Shown here in pieces: positions 11,440 through 21,357 of a stretch of 52,500 bases of DNA. The notes under the pieces were generated by a model that saw nothing but the letters and a program-made list of their open reading frames with translations, was not told where the DNA came from and ran no database searches. The DNA lies in the NCBI GenBank assembly GCA_963575745.1, contig CAUYUJ010003669.1, positions 1,267,250-1,319,749 on the forward strand. Reading direction: 5' to 3'. Every line of letters starts with the position of its first letter. Within the stretch, counting starts at the first letter, position 1. The translations under genes were made by a program, and so were the position numbers. This DNA comes from Prorocentrum cordatum. Its lineage: Eukaryota; Sar; Dinophyceae; Prorocentrales; Prorocentraceae.

Positions 11440-11671
11440 TAGCGATGATGGTGAGGATGACGGCAGTGATGGTGATTATGATGGTGATGGTGATAGTGGT
11501 GATGAGGAGGATGTTGATGCTGATGATGGTGATGCTGATGATGGCGACGATGATGATGCTGCTGATGACTAAGGTGCCTTTGATGGCGATGGTGGTTGGT
11601 GGTTGTGATGGCGATGGTGGTGGCCGTGGTGGTGATGATGATGATGATGATGATGATGGTGGTGATGGTGA
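11440..11671. repeat. GAT/GGT microsatellite
   Basis: Trinucleotide tract ending directly at the left end of the LTR element. Its last bases, ATGGTGA (11,665-11,671), recur at 21,522-21,528 beyond the other LTR and may be the target duplication. ATGGTGA is common within the tract, so this is weak. Confidence 0.85.
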
Positions 11672-11672
11672 T

Positions 11673-11833
11673 TGTCGATGTGCTGTGCTTTTTCACCACA
11701 AGCGGTTCTGCCTTGCTGCAGGCAGGTCAGAAGAGGTGAAGCCCTCCCTCCGCACGAGCGTCGGGAGGGCTTGTAGCAGAAAGCGGCGCCGGCAAGGAAG
11801 GTAGGCGGAAGTGGCAGCAGTGAACTTCAAAAC
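11673..11833 (-). repeat. 3' LTR of the copia-like element
   Basis: Direct repeat of 21,358-21,522. Shared blocks include 'gccttgctgcaggcaggtc', 'cgtcgggagggcttgtagca' and 'ggtaggcgg..gtggcagcag'. The plus-strand end begins TGTCGATG, so the element-sense LTR ends in ...CGACA. A 10-bp perfect stem (AAGCCCTCCC 11,739-11,748 with GGGAGGGCTT 11,763-11,772) is kept in both LTRs while its loop varies. This end is less well preserved at its internal edge. Confidence 0.88.
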
Positions 11834-11860
11834 TGCTCCTCTTCTGTTTTCCCCTCCTCG
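11834..11860 (-). other. Polypurine tract
   Basis: On the element strand this is a nearly pure purine run (GAGGAGGGGAAAACAGAAGA then GGAGCAG) immediately before the 3' LTR, the position where plus-strand DNA synthesis is primed in LTR retroelements. Confidence 0.75.
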
Positions 11861-12215
11861 TCCTTCCAGTACTCCGCCCGCCCACGCGGTGGGCGAGCGT
11901 GCGCCGAGAGAAAGCACGGGCCTCCTTTGGAGGCACCTGTGATCCGTAGATCAGATCACTGTGGGATCTCCGTTCCAAGAGAAAAAGAAACTCACCATAT
12001 GTACCAAAGCACAAGGAACCGACCTCCTCCGGAGGCGGCAGCGAGACACGGATGGGAGCGTCACGGGATCTTTGCCCCGAAAGTCCTCGACAGGGGGACG
12101 ACGAGGGCTGGGGCTCAGCCGTCTGCGGAATCTTCGCCCCGTGCTGCCCTCCTCCGGAGGGTTGAAGTATTCGGTGGAGACTCCGCTCCACGATGCCCTC
12201 CACAGGAGGATTGGG

Positions 12216-13240
12216 TTAATAGATGGCAACATGCGCGACGTCGAGCGCGCCTTTCACGTCTGGTCGGGGGAGCGCCACCCTTCCCATGCCGCTGGCCGCC
12301 GCCGCTGGCGGCGTCGCTCGCCCCTGGGCCGCCTCAGCGCCCGTCCTTCGGCGCGCCAACGGCAAGGAAACGAAAGCACTGATTGCCCCACTGCCCCTCC
12401 TGGAAGCACAGGCGGCACACGTTGCGCCCCAGCAGCCCCGAGGGGAGGCCCGCTGCGGACGTGGAGGCATTGCCTCTGCGCGGCTTTTTGGGTCTCTCGC
12501 TGACCGCGCCACCTCGCTAGCCCTTGCCCATGGGCCCCTTGCCCCTGGCCTCCCCGCTTGCTCTTCGTGGTCGGGCCCGCGGCGGCGTTGCTCGCGCCCG
12601 AGCGCCCCCCCCGCCTGCGTCGGCCGTTTCGGAGGCCCGCCTGTGGCGGGTTGGCACCTCGTACCGCGTCGGGCAGTTTCTTCTCCTTCTTCCTCCGCGT
12701 CGTCACTGCGATTCTCTGACGAGGCCGACGCTCCTCCGCTGCTCGACCCGGCCCGGTAGCGATGCGCGATCGCCTCCGGTGCTCGCGCCTCGCCTGCTCC
12801 TGGCGCGCCTGCTCCTTGCGCGGCCGCTCCGCGCGGTCGGAGCGGTAGGCGGCCTGCGGGCCGAGGGCCAGCATCCAGTAGGCGGGAGCTGCAATAACCC
12901 CCCTGCAGGGCGACCACGAGGCTCCACCTCGAGAAATTTCTGCCGTCGTGGACCTTCTCGTTCCAGCGCTCGGCCAAGTCCTCCAGGCCGCGCTGCGACG
13001 GGCGGACCAAGTGGCCCGGGCACGCCACCCGGTAGAAGTTCCCAAGCCAGAGCAACCACTGGCTGTCTCTCCAGGCCGCGGTATACGGTGCTCGTGCACC
13101 GCATACCGCGCTAAGGCGGGGCCCGAATGGGGGCCGCTGGACCAGCTCCTGCGCCACTTCGCAGTCGAACGTGAGCTGCTAGTCGTCCACGTTCAGGGCC
13201 TGCCCCTCGTCCGCCAAATCTCACCCCGCCGAGCCATCGC
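12216..13240 (-). CDS. Unassigned ORF between RNase H and 3' LTR
   Basis: A minus-strand open frame with one TAG near 13,200 separating DLADEGQALNVDD from QLTFDCEVAQELVQRPP. The next part, YTAAWRDSQWLLWLGNFYRV then ACPGHLVRPS (about 13,000-13,090), resembles the W...GN.YR....HLRP box that follows the integrase in copia-like polyproteins. Here it lies downstream of RNase H. The rest is Arg/Ala/Gly-rich and of uncertain coding value. Options: an extra C-terminal domain, a second integrase-tail fragment from a nested copy, or a post-pol ORF. I cannot decide between them. Confidence 0.35.
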
Positions 13241-13679
13241 CGCCGCGCCCCCGGTGCACCCGGCACGCGGGCCCAGCCCCCGGACCGAACTGGAACTCGC
13301 GCCCCGAGCTCCTGCCCTCCTTGCGCTCTTTCTCCTCTTTGCGCTCCCTGGGGCTGGGGCCGCGCCGCGCGGCGCCTGCTTCGCCTCGGGCAGCAGGGCC
13401 GGCCCCTCCTTGACCACGACGCGCTCCGCGCGAGGCGGCGCCCGACTGCGGCCCCGCCGCTCGCCTTCGCCGCCCAACGGTGGCGCCGTCTTCACGTCGC
13501 CATTGCTGGCTATGCATGGCGCAACAACGGTTGGCAGGGGGCACGCGCGCGCCGGCGCTCGCTTGGGCCGCGGCGGCCGCGCGGCGCGGCTTGTCACAAG
13601 GGCGAAGGGGGGCGAGGTGGGGCGGGGGACTTCGTGGTTTCCCGTCGCCTGCCGCCTTGCCTCGCTTGGTGGCCTGAAC

Positions 13680-14310
13680 GCCCATCTCGCGTGCTCGCTT
13701 TCGACTCGTCCCCGTAAACTCCCGGACCTCGTCACTAAGACCACCTTTTGTTATAAACCCGTCTGATATCGCCCACCGGCTGGGCAACCACCTCACCCCC
13801 CCGTCGTTTTCATCTCTCTGTGGGCCGCATGGCACGCGTGACTTCAGGGCGGCGAGCCGCGCCGCGTCGTGCCGGTCGTCGGGGGCGTTACCATCGATCT
13901 TCACATGGTCGCACAAGCTCCGGCAGTCGGTAAACAGCGCAAGCAACATATGTGCCTCGCCGTACCATCACCGACTGATTGCTCCATCCGCGCAGGGCTT
14001 CACACGGGAGCGCCCGCGTGTGGCGGGCCATGCCATGGCCCACCAGGCACGCCGCCGTCGCGGCGGAGAACGTACGTTGACGCAACCACACGGCGGCTCG
14101 CCCGGCTGCGCAAGTTCAAGATGGATATCGGCAGCTCCTCCTGTTCCAAGCAGTCCAAATCACCTGCTGCGACTACTACTCCGGTCTGCGACCAGACCTT
14201 GTGACGGTCGAACCTCTTGAGGTCCTCGTCCGTCTCCAAGAACTCGCTGACGTTGCCGCAGAGAGAAAGAGTCATGCCAACAACCCACTCCCATGCGGCC
14301 CTTGACAATC
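13680..14310 (-). pseudogene. copia-type RNase H domain (pol 3' end)
   Basis: Read in three successive frames. The N-terminal part has DEDLKRFDRHKVWSQTG and LPISILNLRSRASRRVVAST (14,100-14,240), corresponding to the copia segment before SRRQ..VA.S..EAE. After a shift comes AACLVGHGMA. The C-terminal part has TDCRSLCDHVKIDGNAPDD, RHDAARLAALK and RWLPSRWAISDGFITKGGLS (13,720-13,930), matching TD..SL.D......D.R...D...LK....W.P....L.DGLTK. The Asp of TDCRSL is present. The usual first catalytic Asp after KVWS appears as Gln. It would remove the RNA strand after reverse transcription. Frame breaks make this a pseudogene. Confidence 0.8.
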
Positions 14311-14469
14311 CTCCGGCAGACGTCGCGACTGGCTATGACGTCCTGGATGCATGTGTTCAACTCCCGCGCGTCCGCATGGGTCGGTTCTTGCTGGAACTTC
14401 TGACACCGGTTCGTCTCGAAGGCCTGTCCAGCCGGCACTGTCCAACTAGCAAGTGCAGGGAGCCCACCG

Positions 14470-15606
14470 CCAACTGAAACTCCGTCCGTGGTCCCACAGT
14501 TGACCTCGTCCAAGCGTCCGTCGATAAACTCTGGCATGCTGACTTCGACACAATCTCCGGCCACTAGGACGCGACGCCGTGTGTAGGGGTCGCCGTTTGC
14601 ATGTCCCGACACCACAGTCCAGGACCCAAACGGGAACCTCTCCATGAGCTTGCCCTCCATGTTGCGTATCATCGCGCTGCCATCGCGCACAATCGTGCAT
14701 CATCAACACGAACGATCAGCATGCCCGTGAGACGGTCGTCCGGGTAAAAACAAAGGAACGCCACGTCCAGCGGCAAGCGCCTGCAGCCCATTTCTTCGAC
14801 CAGGGCCTTGCAGAAGGTGTTGAACCATGCTCGTGGAGCGTCGGGCAGCCCGTATATCCCCTTTTCGATCTTGGGGAACTGGCCTGGCTCTAGCCCGGGA
14901 AGACCACCCCGTGGCTGTCACATGTGCAACGTCTCCTGGCCCCAGCGTGGCTCCCCCTGTAGGAAGGCGCTCGAGATGTCAACGATCGCTAGCTGGGGAA
15001 GCCAGCCGAGGGTCGCGGACAGCTGCAGGACAGCGCGGCAGCCGGATCGCTGCGCGGTGGGTGCATCGGTCTTCACAGCTCCCAGCTTCGCGTCGGGAAC
15101 GTGCTGGCCCTGCGCACACTGCCGTGCCTTTGCTTTCGCGGGCAACGGCGTCCCCGGGCCGCGCAGAGCAGCATTCTGGTCTTTTGGCTTCATGTCGCTG
15201 CCAAGGATCCGCCGACGGCCCACCGTCCGCAGCACTTCTTCCGACTCAGCTGGCCCCAGCAGTGCTGGGCCAGCACAGTCGCACATTTGTAGCGCAGCCA
15301 CGAACCCCATTCCTTCTCTACGGCGGCGCGAACGTCTTTGTGGTGAGCCGGCGCGAATTCTTCCCACTTCAGCTCGCGGTCCTGTGTCCTGCGATTTAGC
15401 ATGGCGGACCCCGCCCCCCTGACGTACGCCGACATGATTTCGTGGCACGGCCCAAGGACCGGATTGCTCGGACCGTCTCTTCGCCGCACCGTCGCGGGCA
15501 TTTCTACCGCGGCAAGCGTCGCTTCGCGCCTCCGCTTCTTTTCTTCTTCGAACAGCACGAGCATTCGATCCGCGGGGGACCGAGTCACTTCCCTGGGATT
15601 CAGCAT
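14470..15606 (-). pseudogene. copia-type reverse transcriptase (pol)
   Basis: The upstream frame (15,606 to ~15,290) carries ELKWEEFAPAHHKDVRAAVE then KEWGSW, the pre-RT motif of dinoflagellate copia elements. A shift near 15,280 leads to EEVLRTVGRRRILGSDMKPK, GPGTPLPAKAKARQCAQGQH and PQLAIVDISSAFLQGE, which is RT motif A with Asp. A TGA at 14,918-14,920 interrupts LHM-stop-QPRGGLPG. The same frame continues through KIEKGIYGLPDAPRAWFNTF to GMLIVRVDDARL (about 14,694-14,730), the YVDD-type active site (here RVDD). A further shift leads to MIRNMEGKLMERFPFGSW at 14,690-14,640, the domain after the active site. Function: copying element RNA into cDNA. It is now disrupted by at least one stop and two frame changes. 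Confidence 0.9.
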
Positions 15607-16088
15607 CTGAGCCCACCGAACTCGATGCTCGGCGCAGCGCCATGCCCCTCCGTGTTTTCATAGGTGGTGCGCAGCGGCCTTTGCGCCGCAGGGCGCTGTC
15701 CCTCTGGTGTCACCTGGGCCCAGGCATCATACAGGCTCCGGACAAGCTTTTCCTGCTCGGTCAGTGCCCAGCCTGGGGCATTCGCGTGCCGCACCAGCTC
15801 TGGAGGGAGGCCCGAGGGGAGGCCGCTTCCTTGGGCAGCCTCGGGATACGCAGCGACATCATCCGCGACCAAGGCGTCCTTGATCTCTTCTGCCACTGAT
15901 GTCGCCCTCCCTCGCCGAAGGCGGGTGCCCGTCGTCGGATTCCGGCACCGGGCCTCCGGCCGCCTCGAGGTCCTCTGGCTCAGGGTTCAGGCCCGTCAGG
16001 TCCTCGAGCTCCTCGCGACCCATCCTCGAGCTCCTCCTCCGCAAGCTCCTCCTCAAGCTCAGCTGCGCCGGTCGCGCTCCGCGAGATA

Positions 16089-16304
16089 CTATCTCGCGGA
16101 GCGCGACCGGCGCAGCACCCCCAGGTACTCCTCCTCGGGACTGAACGATCTTAGGTGTTCGGGGACAACCAGTAACGGCCTCCCACCGCGCTGCGCCCGC
16201 GCGCTGTCGTTCTTTCGGCCGAACACCGTCGCGGGACCGCACTGCTCGGGCTCGTTCACCCGACGGCCCTTTTCAGCCTGGAAGGGCCGGAAGAAGAACG
16301 CCAA
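16089..16304 (-). pseudogene. Integrase C-terminal segment
   Basis: Contains EPEQCGPATVFGRK and PLLVVPEHLRSFSPEEEYLG, the GPA.V.G and EHLR boxes that end the integrase region of copia-like polyproteins. It lies about 90 bp downstream of the integrase core and is offset in frame from it. 15,607-16,088 between this and RT reads as an acidic, Pro- and Glu-rich linker (EELEDLTGLNPEPEDLEAAG) without a recognisable domain. Confidence 0.65.
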
Positions 16305-16394
16305 TTCTCCTTCGCTCCAATCCTTGAGGTTGCCGCGGCTCGGCGCAGCTACTGCTCTCCGGATCGGCTCCTGGCTCCGTGTCTTGATAAGGGG

Positions 16395-17215
16395 TCATTG
16401 ACAGTGTTCGCGGATTTTGAGCCGTCTGGTCAGCGGGCCACCTTCTTCGGCGACGCAGGGGCGATAACTCGCCGCCTTGCCCTCGTGCCAGCACTCGCCC
16501 ACCAGCTTCATCTTCTGCCCGAAAAGCAATAGAGACGGGCTGTAGCCACACTGATCCGGGAAGTGATTGAGAGCAGAGGCCGTCTCCCAAGCGAGGGTCT
16601 TCATTTCGTCCAGACCGCTGCGGGCTCCGAGCCGGATGTTCTTCTGCATCGCGCTCGTGGCCCCCTGGATCTTGCGCTCCACCTTGCCCTTCTGCCGCGG
16701 CGCGCGCGCCGCTGTCGGGTCGCGGGCGCTTCCGCTGCGCGACAAGGCTCCCGCGAAACTGCTGCTCACAAGCCCCCGCTCGCTGTCTGGCGCGAACTGG
16801 TTGGGCGGGCCGGCCCGCGACAGAGGGGCCTTTCATGTCGCCCCCGCAGTCCTTCGCTGCCGTGCGTCTGCGCAGGCCCCATCGCAGAGCATCCCGCTGC
16901 CGCGCCCTGCACCAACAGGAACCACCAGTCCTCGCCACTATGATCACTGACACCAAACAGGTCTGCCTGAATCACCTCGTTGAACGTCAGATCATCTTCG
17001 CGCGGACGGGCGGGGCGAGGGGGTCGTTTGCGCGGCCGCTCGGCGCAGCTCGAGCACCGCGTCGCCTTGGCGCCCGCAACGGCCGCCTCGGGCCCCCCTG
17101 CTTTCGCCGCCAGGCAGGCGCGCAAGGTCGTCCAGACTGGCATGTCCTGCGTCGATGCGCAGCCTCCTCAGGTTCCGCCGAAGTTCGGGCGCCATGCGCC
17201 TTGGCGGCGCGCACA
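16395..17215 (-). pseudogene. Pre-integrase zinc motif and integrase core
   Basis: From 17,200 down: DAGHASLDDLARLP, matching the GH.S..DL of the pre-integrase zinc motif, then in another frame RCSSCAERPRKRPPRPARP (CxxC) and LTFNEVIQADLFGVSDHSGE with WWFLLV (17,080-16,910), the first catalytic Asp strand. A later frame has DSERGLVSSSF (second Asp region) and APRQKGKVERKIQGATSAMQ (16,700-16,650), containing the catalytic Glu in the K.ERK context, then ETASALNHFPDQCGYSPSLL. This is a DDE integrase that would insert the cDNA. At least two frame changes separate the motifs. Confidence 0.85.
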
Positions 17216-17225
17216 GGGGGTTGGA

Positions 17226-17322
17226 GGGCTTCTTAGAAGGAGGCTGCTTCATAGAAGGCGCCAGCCTTACATCTATAGATAAGGCCCGCGCCTTCTAAGA
17301 AGCATGGGTGCTTCTAAGAAGC
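17226..17322. repeat. Fold-back (hairpin) insertion within pol
   Basis: The left arm 17,226-17,270 (gggcttcttagaaggaggct...) is the reverse complement of 17,281-17,322 with only a few mismatches. Arms are ~42-45 bp and the loop ~10 bp. A run of ~14 C follows on the right. It breaks the polyprotein just upstream of the pre-integrase motif, so it looks like a small fold-back element inserted into the retrotransposon. I could not define target duplications. Confidence 0.8.
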
Positions 17323-17329
17323 CCCCCCC

Positions 17330-19230
17330 CCCCCCTCCCCCCACCCCCCTCTGCGCGCGGCCAAGCGCCTCTCCATGGTCTTTCGGGCCGTCGTGTCGGG
17401 GAATTGAAACGTGATTCCGTCCGGGATGGCTGCTCCACTGTCTTCTCCTGTTGCGGCCGTAGGGTAACAGGCAACAGGGGGCCCTGTCTCCCGGGCCTCG
17501 TGCCGACGCGGCCCGACGCGGGACCCCGTCTGAGCCGACTGATTCTTTCCGGCTCTGAGCCTCGGAGAAACCATCGCAGTCCACGCAGGATCCGAAGCGC
17601 CATAGGCCGCCACCGCGCCTGGGACCAGCTGGCAATACCGCCCCCGGTCTTGACGACAGCGCACTCCATGCGGATTTCGGCGGCGATATCCGCGCAGTTG
17701 GCGGCCCAACAACTCGGATTCTGCGCAGCGCCTTCGCCCCGCCGACCTGGTAAGTCACGCTGGCCGCCGCGTGCCGTCTCGACCGACGGCTTCGCGGACA
17801 GCGCCAGGATGAGGTCGACGTCCCGGATCAGCGCGCAACCTCCGAATCCCTCCTGAGTCTCGACCACCCTCGGCGCGAAGTCCTCCAATGCTCGTTGGTG
17901 ATCTCGGCTGGCTCTTTGTCTCCGCCGATCCGCGCTACTTCCCACTGGCCCGGATTTCGTTGCCGTCGAGCCCCTGCTGGGAATCTCGACCGCCGCCAGC
18001 CTGGGTCTTACCTGCGCCAACATCACCGCGGCGGCGTCTCAGTTCTCTTCCCGACTGAAGTCCCCGTCGCACGTCGCGGCCCGCGGCCGCAAACACCGCC
18101 GGCCGTTTTTCGATCCTATGCGACCGACCTCGCTAGGGCCACTGAAAAGATCCACCGCGCCCACTCGATCGGCACCCCAGCGCTGTTGGGCCCGCTGGCC
18201 GCCGCTGGTCTGGTGCGCCCAGTCTCCGAGCACGCCCGCGGCGAACGCGGCGTCCGTGGGCAGGGCCCCGCACCTCTTCCTGACATGCTTGGCGGCCTGT
18301 CCCGTCGGGCGTCGGCCCCGGGGGGCGCCGCCCCCTTTCCTGCCCGACTGGCCCTCGCGACGGCCAGCGCTGGTGCGTCGCGCGGCTCTCCGTCGCGGCG
18401 CCGCAGGGGGCCGGGGGCCCCCCCCCAGAGCCCGCCTCCATGGATGCTTCCGCTGTCATCCCCGTGGACTCCCTCTTGGGGGTCAGGCTCGCCAGCCTCG
18501 GTCCCGGGGCCGGGGTCCACTCGGTCTCTGCCTGCGCGTCGCTCGCGTGCTGCCTGACATCTCGGATGAGCTCTTCCCTTGTTCTGTTGCGCCTGGCCGC
18601 TCTCGTCAGCCGGATCTCTCTGATCGCAGCCTCTTCCGGCAGCGTCGCCAGCGCCATCTTGTTCAAACCTTTCGGCATGGTGGTTCGCGGATTGCCCTCC
18701 GCCACCTTTTTCCTCCTGGGAGGCGTCTTTCTTTTCCCGCAGCGCATGTCTCAATTGACCAACGGTCTCCGCCGCCACTCGATCGCGACGCCACCCCAGC
18801 TCCTGCCTGGCCATGGTCACCAGCTCGGCCTTGTGCATCTGCCATATACTTCGAGCGCGGCCCTCACCCTGCCGAAGGGCCTCCACTTCCTGTTCCAAGA
18901 ACCCCGCCAGGAGGTCCTGGAACGAAGCCGTCCAGACCAGGAAAACCATCTGCGGAGCCAGTCTCCCTCGCGCGGCCCCGGCGCGGCACTGCGCGACCGT
19001 CGGGCGCCATGGCGGCATCTGCCGAGCGCCTGTTCCGCCCGGGATCTCACCGACTCGCTGACGCGGGAGTCTTGGGCCCAGAGGGGCTGAGGTCGCCGCC
19101 GCTGCCGCGGTCTCGTTTTGCTTGTTTTCTGGGGCCTCGTCTCGCTCGTCGTCGGCTTGGGCCCCGTCCAGGTAGAGCGCGCAGCGCGCCCTCGGGTGAC
19201 GGGCCGCGCCCGTAACGGGCGACCTCGGCA
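17330..19230 (-). pseudogene. Polyprotein linker between protease and integrase
   Basis: About 1.9 kb of GC-rich coding-like sequence in shifting frames. The recognisable part is WQMHKAELVTMARQELGWRR with TVGQLRHALREK (about 18,740-18,850), a helical K-x-E-L ... L-R-x-x-L-R pattern like the SAP-like helix pair seen between protease and integrase in dinoflagellate copia elements. It is followed by LNKMALATLPEEAAIREIRL (~18,630). DPAWTAMVSPRLR and ITFQFPDTTARKTMERRLAA (17,370-17,590) look coding but match nothing I know. 17,325-17,345 is C-rich. Confidence 0.55.
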
Positions 19231-19234
19231 CCGC

Positions 19235-19700
19235 TCAGGCACTGGCTCGCTGCTTCGTCGGCTCCCGCGCCAGGCCCCGCCAACGCCCGCCGTCGAGGGT
19301 GGGCTTCGCCATGTGCCCCGAGCTCAGCTCCTTGAGCGGCGATCGGTTCCTGCCGGCCGCGCCCAGGGTGATCTCGCCCTCCTCCACGTGGACGCGCGCC
19401 TCCAGCTTCTTCGGGGCACCGCCCGAGATCAGCGGGGGCGCGCCCCCGTCCACGAGGCTGAAGCGGACCGCGACTCCTGTGCCACCCCATTCCATGGGCA
19501 CCAACACCGCCGCGCCGCTGTAGATCGCGCTGCCTGGCCCGAACCGATAGGGCTCGCGAACCTTCGCGACGGTGAGATCGCAGCTTCTCGACGCACGACG
19601 ACTGCCGCCGGTGCCAGGAGAGACCGGCCACGGACTTGGCGCACGCCGCATCGACCACGATCAGCCGCAGCTCGTCTTCAGTCTCGGCGATCAACGCGCT
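19235..19700 (-). pseudogene. Retroviral-type aspartic protease (DAACAKS core)
   Basis: ELRLIVVDAACAKSVAGLSW (about 19,625-19,680) gives the catalytic Asp in a D-x-A-C-A-K-S/T-V-A-G core, the form used by dinoflagellate copia-like elements in place of DTG/DSG. After one frame change the chain continues with VREPYRFGPGSAIYSGAAVL, VPMEWGGTGVAVRFSLVDGG and APPLISGGAPKKLEARVHVE (19,560-19,370), then GHMAKPTLDG. That matches the flap and C-terminal half of the same fold. Role: cutting the gag-pol polyprotein. It is inactivated by the frame change unless that is an assembly error. Confidence 0.85.
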
Positions 19701-19719
19701 CCGTGGGCCCGCGAACGCA

Positions 19720-20084
19720 GGCGCCTCCTCGCGCGCAAGCTCCGCGTCGCCGACGGGCTGGCTCACCGCAGCCGCCGCTCTTCCCCCGCCCTTTCCAGAA
19801 GCCCTTGGACGCGCCAGATCGCCCTTCCAGCGGCCCAGGCGGCCGCAGCGCTTGCGCGGAAGAATCTGTTTGAGCCTCTTGACCCGTTCGGCATTGGCAC
19901 CGCTGCCCCCCTTCACGCCGCCGCGTGCCCTCTCCGCCTCGGCGCGGGCCTCCTTTGCCCGGGTCACTCCTCAAGAACCTGTTCGTACTCAGCCGCTTCT
20001 TCTGCCACCTGATCGCCGTCGGACTCCATCTCCTCGTCGCGCTCCGCGTCTGCGCGCCGCTCGCCGTCGCCCTCTGCGGCGTCA
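19720..20084 (-). pseudogene. gag/protease junction region
   Basis: Mixed-frame, charged, low-complexity sequence containing DEEMESDGDQVAEEAAEYEQ (about 19,970-20,030). It lies where a nucleocapsid knuckle would be expected, but no CxxCxxxxHxxxxC motif is visible in any minus-strand frame. Confidence 0.45.
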
Positions 20085-21266
20085 TCAAGGTCGCCCACCT
20101 GGCCCCCGCGCACCGCGTGTGCGGCGCGACCCCCGCCGCGGCCCGCGGCCCGTCCTGGCCTTCGACGTTTCTGGTTCAGGTGCTCTCGGTGGGCTCCGCC
20201 TCCGCCGCCTGCGCACGGCGGCAGGGTTGACGCCCTCCGCAGCATCGACACGCGGGCCAGGCACGCCTTGGCGGAGCCCCGCAGCTTCTCGTAGACCAGC
20301 TCGCTGCCAGCGCCTGTGATGATTCACTGTGATGATCTGGTTTTCCTCGTCGCTGCCCACTCGCAACTTCTTGGTGATGTAGTGAGCCTTCAGCTGTTTG
20401 TTCAGAGGCTCGTCCATGGCCTCCTCGAGCTGGCGGAAACTCGTCTCGCAGCGCGTCTCGGAGTCCAGCACCTCCTCGCAAACGTTGCACGCGACTTTCT
20501 CCACGAACTCGTCGACCAGCGTGCCAACCTTCAGCGTCTCCTGCTGGTCGTACTTGCTGTGCAGGTAGCGCAGGAGCAACTGCACGCCGTCGGGCGCGGC
20601 GAGGACCTCGGGGTCGAGGTTCTCCGTCTTCGCCTCAGCATCCCCCTAGCCGGCCGCTCCGCCGCTGAGGCGGGATCGCAATGTTCAGCTCAAAAATCTT
20701 CACCCGGCGCTCGTGTGCACGGAGCGGCACCGACTTGCCGTCTCACTCGGGGACGTACTTCTCGTCTCCCCGGTCGCGCCTGTCTCCGTCTCCGGCGGCT
20801 CCTCCGACGGCTCGCCAGCCGTCCCAGCTCCAGGTCGCCGACCGTTCGCTGGATGATCGATCCCGACCCGGGTCGGCCCTGGCCTCCGTGGTCCACCCGT
20901 GCCAGGCGGGCGCCACGTCTGGCTCCCGCCTGAGGGGGCCCCAGCGCCCCTGCTCCTCGGACCAGGAACTCCCCCACTCACGCCAAGGGGGTCCGTGAGT
21001 GCCCCAGTCACTCCACGAATCCCATCCGCCATAGTAGCGCCAAACCTCGTCCACGGGGGCCTCCCGCACCGCGGGAGGCTCCTCCGGCGCGCGCCGCAAC
21101 GGCCGCGTGCCGCGGTCGGCCCACGCACCGTCGTCGGCCGATCGGAAACCATCGCCTTCTTCTGGGCCCCGGCCTGGGGGCTGCCCCCTTCCTCCTCCGT
21201 GCGAGGGCTCGAGCTGCTGCCACCCAAGCGTCTATGTCCCTTACTGAGGACATGTCGATTCCACAT
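20085..21266 (-). pseudogene. gag (capsid-like) region
   Basis: N-terminal Trp/Gly-rich stretch (VWRYYGGWDSWSDWG, then PPWREWGSSWSEEQG, 21,030-20,930), followed by KYVPE-stop-DGKSVPLRAHERRVKIFELNI (20,757-20,690). This corresponds to the VPEWDGK....L..Y.RRV..FE motif that opens the capsid of dinoflagellate copia elements. The Trp codon has become TGA at 20,743-20,745. After a frame change come LLLRYLHSKYDQQETLKVGT, DEFVEKVACNVCEEVLDSET and EPLNKQLKAHYITKKLRVGS (20,580-20,340), the helical capsid core. It would package element RNA. Confidence 0.82.
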
Positions 21267-21343
21267 TCAAGCCTCGCTGCGGCTCAACCGCCGCGACCTA
21301 CGCGGCAGCACTCCGTGCCGTGGACCGAACCCGCTCGACGGTA

Positions 21344-21357
21344 GGCTCCGCTACCAA
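21344..21357 (-). other. Primer-binding site (initiator-Met-tRNA type)
   Basis: On the element strand TTGGTAGCGGAGCC starts directly after the 5' LTR. It resembles the TGGTA-C-GAGC sites complementary to the 3' end of initiator tRNA-Met in many copia elements. The position flush with the LTR supports both the boundary and the minus-strand orientation. Confidence 0.8.

Noticed and set aside
11665-11671. ATGGTGA as a firm target-site duplication of the LTR element
   Set aside because: It recurs at 21,522-21,528, but the left copy lies in a GAT/GGT tract where this word is common, so it is kept only as a possibility.
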